Source of the DNA: Thermohalobaculum xanthum
Lineage (GTDB): Bacteria; Pseudomonadota; Alphaproteobacteria; Rhodobacterales; Rhodobacteraceae
Length of the DNA stretch: 64,000 nucleotides
Direction: 5' to 3'
Assembly: GCF_016623495.1 (NCBI RefSeq)
Contig: NZ_JAEHHL010000009.1
Span: 152,915-216,914, forward strand
In this document: positions 60,382 to 64,000 of the stretch, piece after piece
How positions within the stretch are numbered: position 1 is the first letter of the stretch
Layout: every line of letters begins with the position of its first letter
Made by a program: the position numbers and the translations under genes
The notes under the pieces: generated by a model
What the model saw: the letters and a program-made list of their open reading frames with translations, nothing else
The model's database searches: none
What the model was told of the DNA's origin: nothing

Positions 60382-61059
60382 ATGCCCGACAGACCCTTCC
60401 TTGCCGCCGACGACGCCTTGCGCCGCGCCCTTGGTGACATCTCGGGCCTCGACGCCATCGACATGGGCGCGGGGTCGGGGCGGATGACCCGCGCATTGTG
60501 CGGCATGGGCGCGCGCGCCCTCGGGGTCGAGCCGAACCCGGCGGCGGTGGCCGCGGCCCGCGCAGCCGGGGGCGATTTCCTCGAGGCCGCGGCCGAGTCG
60601 ACCGGTCTGCCGGACGACTGCGCCGATCTCGTGGTGTTCTCGCTCAGCCTGCACCACGCCCGCGACATCCCCACCGCGCTGACCGAGGCCTGCCGCCTCC
60701 TGCGCCCGGGCGGGCGGGTCGTGGTGAACGAGCCCGTCGCCCCCGATCCGATCTGGCCGGTCGCCCGCTTCATCGACGACGAAAGCGCGGTCTATGCCGA
60801 GGTCGTCGCGGCCGTGGCCGCGCTCGCCGCCTCGGGGCGCGTGCTGCGCGAGGCCGCGCTCGATTTCTCGTCGAAGTATCATGTCGCGACGCCTGACGAG
60901 ATGCTGGCCGACATGACGGCCGTCGATCCGCGCCGGCGGCTCGACCCCGCCGATCGCCCGGCCTTCGAGGCGGCCTTCGCCGAGGCGCTCGAAACCGACG
61001 AGCGCGGCCCCTACCTGCCGTACTGGGAGCGGATCGAGGTCCTGCGCTACGCCGCGTGA
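60382..61059 (+). CDS. Class I SAM-dependent methyltransferase
   Basis: A 225-aa methyltransferase-11-like protein. SAM motif I is IDMGAGSGRMTRALCG, followed by acidic ends of strand 2 (LGVEPNPAAVAAAR) and LVVFSLSLHHARDIPTAL. Start at 60382 has GAGGAGGACCGGCC upstream; an alternative ATG at 60355 overlaps the previous stop. The substrate is unknown. Confidence 0.85.
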   Translation: MPDRPFLAADDALRRALGDISGLDAIDMGAGSGRMTRALCGMGARALGVEPNPAAVAAARAAGGDFLEAAAESTGLPDDCADLVVFSLSLHHARDIPTALTEACRLLRPGGRVVVNEPVAPDPIWPVARFIDDESAVYAEVVAAVAALAASGRVLREAALDFSSKYHVATPDEMLADMTAVDPRRRLDPADRPAFEAAFAEALETDERGPYLPYWERIEVLRYAA

Positions 61060-61151
61060 CGCGGGCGCGCCGTGTCGGCCCGGCCCTTTGCAGGCGCGCG
61101 CGCGATCACTATTGAGAGTATTCGGGCCGGACGGCGGAAGAAGGGAAGCCT

Positions 61152-61541
61152 ATGCGCAACGCGGCAATGGTGCTGGGGATCATCGGCGGGACGATCGGGA
61201 TCGTCGTGGGATTCTTCGGCTATGGGTTCGTCGTCGCCGACGCCTTCTTCTCGGGGCTGTCCGAGAGCCAGCCGATCAACGAGCACCACGACCGGATCAA
61301 GGTGATCAGCCTGATGGCGCCGATCCTCGGCATCGCGGGGGGCGCGATGGCGCCGGGACGCCCGGCCATCGCCACGGCGCTGATGGCGGCCTCGGCGGTC
61401 GGGATGTACTGGGGCTTTGGTTTCACCGTCTTCACCATGTTCCCGATCGCGATGTGCGGGGCGGCCGCGGTTCTGACGCTTGGCGCAGCCTTCGGCCGGC
61501 GCGGCGGCGAGGCCGGGGCCGGGCCGGCCGGACGGTCCTGA
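61152..61541 (+). CDS. Small integral membrane protein
   Basis: A 129-aa protein with about four hydrophobic segments (MVLGIIGGTIGIVVGFFGYGF; LMAPILGIAGGAMA; AIATALMAASAVGMYWGF; MFPIAMCGAAAVLTLGAAF). Resembles small four-helix membrane proteins such as DUF4064 types, but not clearly one family. ATG at 61152 after GGAAGAAGGGAAGCCT. Confidence 0.7.
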   Translation: MRNAAMVLGIIGGTIGIVVGFFGYGFVVADAFFSGLSESQPINEHHDRIKVISLMAPILGIAGGAMAPGRPAIATALMAASAVGMYWGFGFTVFTMFPIAMCGAAAVLTLGAAFGRRGGEAGAGPAGRS

Positions 61542-61654
61542 CGCGCGCCGGCCCCGCGATATGGGCGCGGATTCGCTCGTGCCCTTCGGCTATTGTATTA
61601 CATTCAAATACTTAAGCTCATTTTCACGCGTGAAAGCCGCGCCCGGAGGTCGTG

Positions 61655-62416
61655 TCACTCCCCCGTCAGCGCCGCCAGCACCCGGCGGCAGGCCCGCCCG
61701 GTCGCGCCGTCAAGGTCCTTCGACGGCGACCAGGCGCTGACCGAGATCATGCAGATCTCGGTCCCGGCGACGAAGTCCTCGAGCGCGGCGACAAGCTGCG
61801 CCGTGGTTGGCCCGCCCCGCACCGGGTAGTTGAAGGCCGGCGCCTCGCGCGCGTCCAGCACGTCGAGGTCGATATGCACCAGCACCGGCCCGTCGAGCGC
61901 CAGCGTCCCGAGCGCCTCGATCCCGATATGCGCGAGACCCGAGTCCGCGACCGCCTCGGCCTCGAGCGGGTCGAGATCGCGGGCATCGACCAGGATCACC
62001 CGCTCCTCGGGCAGGGGGGCGAGCTCGACGCTCTCGCACATCCATTGCGGGCCGCGCCCCACGATCATTGCCAGCGGCATGCCGCCCAGGAACTGCGAGG
62101 GCGAGGTCTCGGGCGTGTTGAAATCGCCATGGGCATCGATCCAGACAAGCCAGGGCTCGATCCCCGCCGCGCGCACGCCCGCAAGCGCCGGAACCGCCGC
62201 GCAGCAGTCGCCCGCCAGGCTCACGGGCCGGTCGCCGCGGCGCAGCGCGCTTTCGGCAAAACGTGCGATCGGCAGGTGAAGCCGCGCCATGCCCTCGGCC
62301 TCGCGGTCGGGGATCGAGTGCGGCCCGTTCAGTTCGGACTCGACGGGGGCGTAATCGACCAGCCTCGGCTCGGGCTGCTCGAAGTATTGCGGGGTGATGA
62401 TCCAGGCGTTCGGCAT
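61655..62416 (-). CDS. Arginase/agmatinase-family protein with a Cys in place of a metal His
   Basis: A 253-aa ureohydrolase-fold protein. Metal-ligand motifs: WIDAHGDFN (Asp94, His96, Asp98) and VHIDLDVLD are intact, but the first motif reads SLAGDCCAAV, with Cys71 where GGDHS enzymes have His. Similar GDC variants occur in uncharacterised family members, so the enzyme may use altered metals or another guanidino/amide substrate. Start at 62416 (MPNAWIITPQ). Confidence 0.82.
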   Translation of the reverse strand: MPNAWIITPQYFEQPEPRLVDYAPVESELNGPHSIPDREAEGMARLHLPIARFAESALRRGDRPVSLAGDCCAAVPALAGVRAAGIEPWLVWIDAHGDFNTPETSPSQFLGGMPLAMIVGRGPQWMCESVELAPLPEERVILVDARDLDPLEAEAVADSGLAHIGIEALGTLALDGPVLVHIDLDVLDAREAPAFNYPVRGGPTTAQLVAALEDFVAGTEICMISVSAWSPSKDLDGATGRACRRVLAALTGE

Positions 62417-62583
62417 GGCGCGCACGCTTGCACGCGTCCCCACCCTCGCACAAGAGGCCGTGTCGGCGTGGCCGGCCGCGGATGCATAGCAGCCTTGCGC
62501 CGCGTCTTTCGGCTGTTGCCGCGGCGCTTCGGGTCCCTATCCTTGCCGCATTGCCCGCCGCCCGCACCTGATCCGGAATTGCA

Positions 62584-63801
62584 ATGCCCAGTCACGCTTC
62601 GCTCGTGGTGCTTCTCGCCGCGCTCACTGCCATCGGACCCTTCGCCATGCAGGCGCTGGCCCCCGCGCTACCCGCCGTCGCGCGCGATTTCGGGGTGAGC
62701 GCCGCCGCAGCCCAGTTGCTCCTGTCGGTGTCGCTGGCGGCGATGGCTCTGTCGACGCTGATCTGGGGCCCGCTCAGCGACCGTCTGGGGCGGCGGCCGG
62801 TGCTCATCGGCGCGATGTGGCTTGCGGTGGTGGGATCCGCGATCGCCGGCGTGGCGCCGGATCTCGGCTTCGCCGTCGCGGGCCGGGTGCTCCAGTCCGC
62901 CGGCGCTGTCGCCGGCATGGTGCTCTCACGCGCGATCGCGCAGGACGTCTACGGCCGCGACGGCGCGGCCGCGGTCATCGGTCAGATCACGGCGGCGATG
63001 GTGGTGGCCCCGATGCTCGCTCCGGTGCTGTCGGGCTTCATGGTCGAGTGGTTCGGCTGGCGCTCGGTCTTCGCCATGGCGGCCGCGATCGCGGTTGCGC
63101 TGGCGCTCCTCGCCCGTGCGCGACTGCCCGAGACCGCACCCCCCTCCGATCCGCGCGGCTGGGGCGACGTGGCGCGCGGCCTCGTCGAGGTCGGCCGGCG
63201 ACGCGCCTTCTGGGCCTATTCCTGCTACGGTGTGGCCTCGTTCTCGAGCTTTCTCTTCTTCGTCGGCTCGGCGCCCTTCGTGATGCAGGAAGCCTATGGG
63301 GTCGGCCCCAAGGGCTACGGCGTCTACTTCATCCTGGTCTCGCTCACCTACATGCTCGCCAACCTGCTCTGCGGGCCGATCACCCGCCGGATGGGCGGCG
63401 AGCGCGCGATCAGGGCCGGCGCGCTCTTCGCGGTGGCGGGCGTGGTCTTCGGGATCTCGCTCGCGCTGGCCGGGGTCCGGGACCCGATGGTGCTGATGTC
63501 CTCGGTGATGCTGCAGTCCCTGGGGGCCGGCGTGTCGGTGCCGAACGCGATGGCGGGCGCGGTGGGCGCGGCCCATGACCGGCCCGGCTCGGCCTCGGGG
63601 CTCATGGGGTTCTGCCAGTTCCTCGGCGGAGGGGTCATGGTCCAGCTCGCGGGTTTCCTGCCGCATGGCAGCGTGCTCCCGACGCTCGCGGTCATGCTGG
63701 CGCTTCTGATCGCCGGGCTTCTCTCGCATCTGTGGCTGGTGCGGACGGCGCCGGTCTCACGGCCCGTTGCCGGGGCCGTGGCAGGGGCTCGGGAGGACTG
63801 A
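62584..63801 (+). CDS. Bcr/CflA-family multidrug efflux MFS transporter
   Basis: A 405-aa protein with twelve predicted transmembrane segments. Bcr/CflA hallmarks: QALAPALPAVARDFGVS near residue 22, motif A as GPLSDRLGRRPVLIG, and ADVxVxG-like SRAIAQDVYGRDGAA in segment 4. Exports drugs or metabolites with H+. ATG at 62584; a weak ribosome site precedes it. An inverted repeat follows. Confidence 0.92.
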   Translation: MPSHASLVVLLAALTAIGPFAMQALAPALPAVARDFGVSAAAAQLLLSVSLAAMALSTLIWGPLSDRLGRRPVLIGAMWLAVVGSAIAGVAPDLGFAVAGRVLQSAGAVAGMVLSRAIAQDVYGRDGAAAVIGQITAAMVVAPMLAPVLSGFMVEWFGWRSVFAMAAAIAVALALLARARLPETAPPSDPRGWGDVARGLVEVGRRRAFWAYSCYGVASFSSFLFFVGSAPFVMQEAYGVGPKGYGVYFILVSLTYMLANLLCGPITRRMGGERAIRAGALFAVAGVVFGISLALAGVRDPMVLMSSVMLQSLGAGVSVPNAMAGAVGAAHDRPGSASGLMGFCQFLGGGVMVQLAGFLPHGSVLPTLAVMLALLIAGLLSHLWLVRTAPVSRPVAGAVAGARED

Positions 63802-63803
63802 AC

Positions 63804-63844
63804 CACCCGTTTTCGACCCCCTCGAAAAAAGTCGAAAATGGGTG
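63804..63844 (+). terminator. Inverted repeat after the MFS gene, before the rRNA leader
   Basis: CACCCGTTTTCGAC and GTCGAAAATGGGTG pair at 13 of 14 positions with a 13-nt loop (cccctcgaaaaaa). It ends 1 bp before the putative rrn -35. It could end MFS transcription or shield the rRNA promoter. Confidence 0.55.
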
Positions 63845-63873
63845 TTGCGCGGTCCGACGAATCTCCATATAAG
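63845..63873 (+). promoter_or_regulatory. Probable rRNA operon promoter
   Basis: TTGCGC (63845-63850) and TATAAG (63868-63873) are exactly 17 bp apart, followed by GC-rich CCCCGCTCACCGG. The downstream leader contains a boxA-like element, as in alphaproteobacterial rrn operons. Confidence 0.65.
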
Positions 63874-63937
63874 CCCCGCTCACCGGCGACGAAGACCCCT
63901 CGGGAACGCGCCGCCGGATGCTCCTGAAAGCGGAGCC

Positions 63938-63949
63938 GCTCTTTGACAA
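63938..63949 (+). promoter_or_regulatory. boxA antitermination element of rRNA leader
   Basis: GCTCTTTGACAA matches the boxA consensus used for rRNA antitermination (TGCTCTTTAACA in E. coli) and is the usual leader motif before alphaproteobacterial 16S genes. A small GCTCC/GGAGC hairpin precedes it. The 16S gene should start shortly after base 64000. Confidence 0.8.
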
Positions 63950-64000
63950 GATACTGAAAATGAAGGGATATGCGGGCGGTTTGGTTTGTCCATCGACGGA

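Overview
The window is high-GC, gene-dense chromosomal DNA from an alphaproteobacterium, most likely in the Rhodobacterales (Rhodobacteraceae/Paracoccaceae). Supporting evidence: a circularly permuted two-piece tmRNA whose tag reads ANDNRAPVALAA, an alpha-type SspB, a split glyQ/glyS glycyl-tRNA synthetase, and several families common in this order (DUF1194, DUF2927, DUF4169). No tRNA gene or CRISPR array was seen. The last 200 bases look like an rRNA operon leader (promoter plus boxA), so a 16S gene probably starts just past the right edge.

Layout. 1-9.6 kb: an oxalate/C1 operon (oxc, frc, a formyltransferase-fold protein, fhs, a double-domain USP), then a tripartite tricarboxylate transporter (tctC-tctB-tctA) behind a palindromic GntR-like operator; together these suggest uptake and breakdown of a small (di)carboxylate to formate and 10-formyl-THF. 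9.6-14.7 kb: a quinone oxidoreductase divergent from a bicarbonate module (beta-carbonic anhydrase, SbtA transporter, SbtB PII-like regulator), then asd and a DUF488 gene. 14.7-25.3 kb: an orphan Fe(III)-type ABC permease, a DUF599 protein, glyQ and glyS separated by three small genes, a PPDK-like enzyme with an altered ATP site, and a coupled MeaB GTPase. 25.3-36.9 kb: cell-wall hydrolase, folB, glnE, a PaaG-like hydratase/isomerase, a zinc-ribbon/SPFH-GYF pair, two tandem DUF2927 lipoproteins, a YedK/HMCES DNA-protein crosslink repair protein and a DUF805 protein.

36.92-46.60 kb is an integrated mobile element bounded by a 13-bp direct repeat. It has a P4-type integrase, an HTH protein, a run of tiny translationally coupled genes, a DUF1376 protein, a stand-alone Topo VI-A/Spo11-like (Mini-A-like) protein, a P27-type terminase small subunit, an AT-richer HTH+PIN toxin-antitoxin-like cargo pair, and a terminal XRE regulator. 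There is no large terminase, portal or capsid, so it looks like a phage satellite rather than a prophage.

46.6-64 kb: telA/xpaC plus a coupled 50-aa membrane protein, a ChaN-like lipoprotein, a tusA/SoxX-like cytochrome/ccdA group, gfa, RHH and DUF4169 small proteins, fumC, sspB next to ssrA (tag adaptor beside tag source), a FolD with substituted active-site residues, a DUF1194 pair with gloA, thyX, an ArsC/Spx-like protein, a methyltransferase, an arginase-family protein, and a Bcr/CflA exporter. Folate C1 chemistry recurs across the window (formyltransferase-like protein, fhs, folB, folD, thyX).
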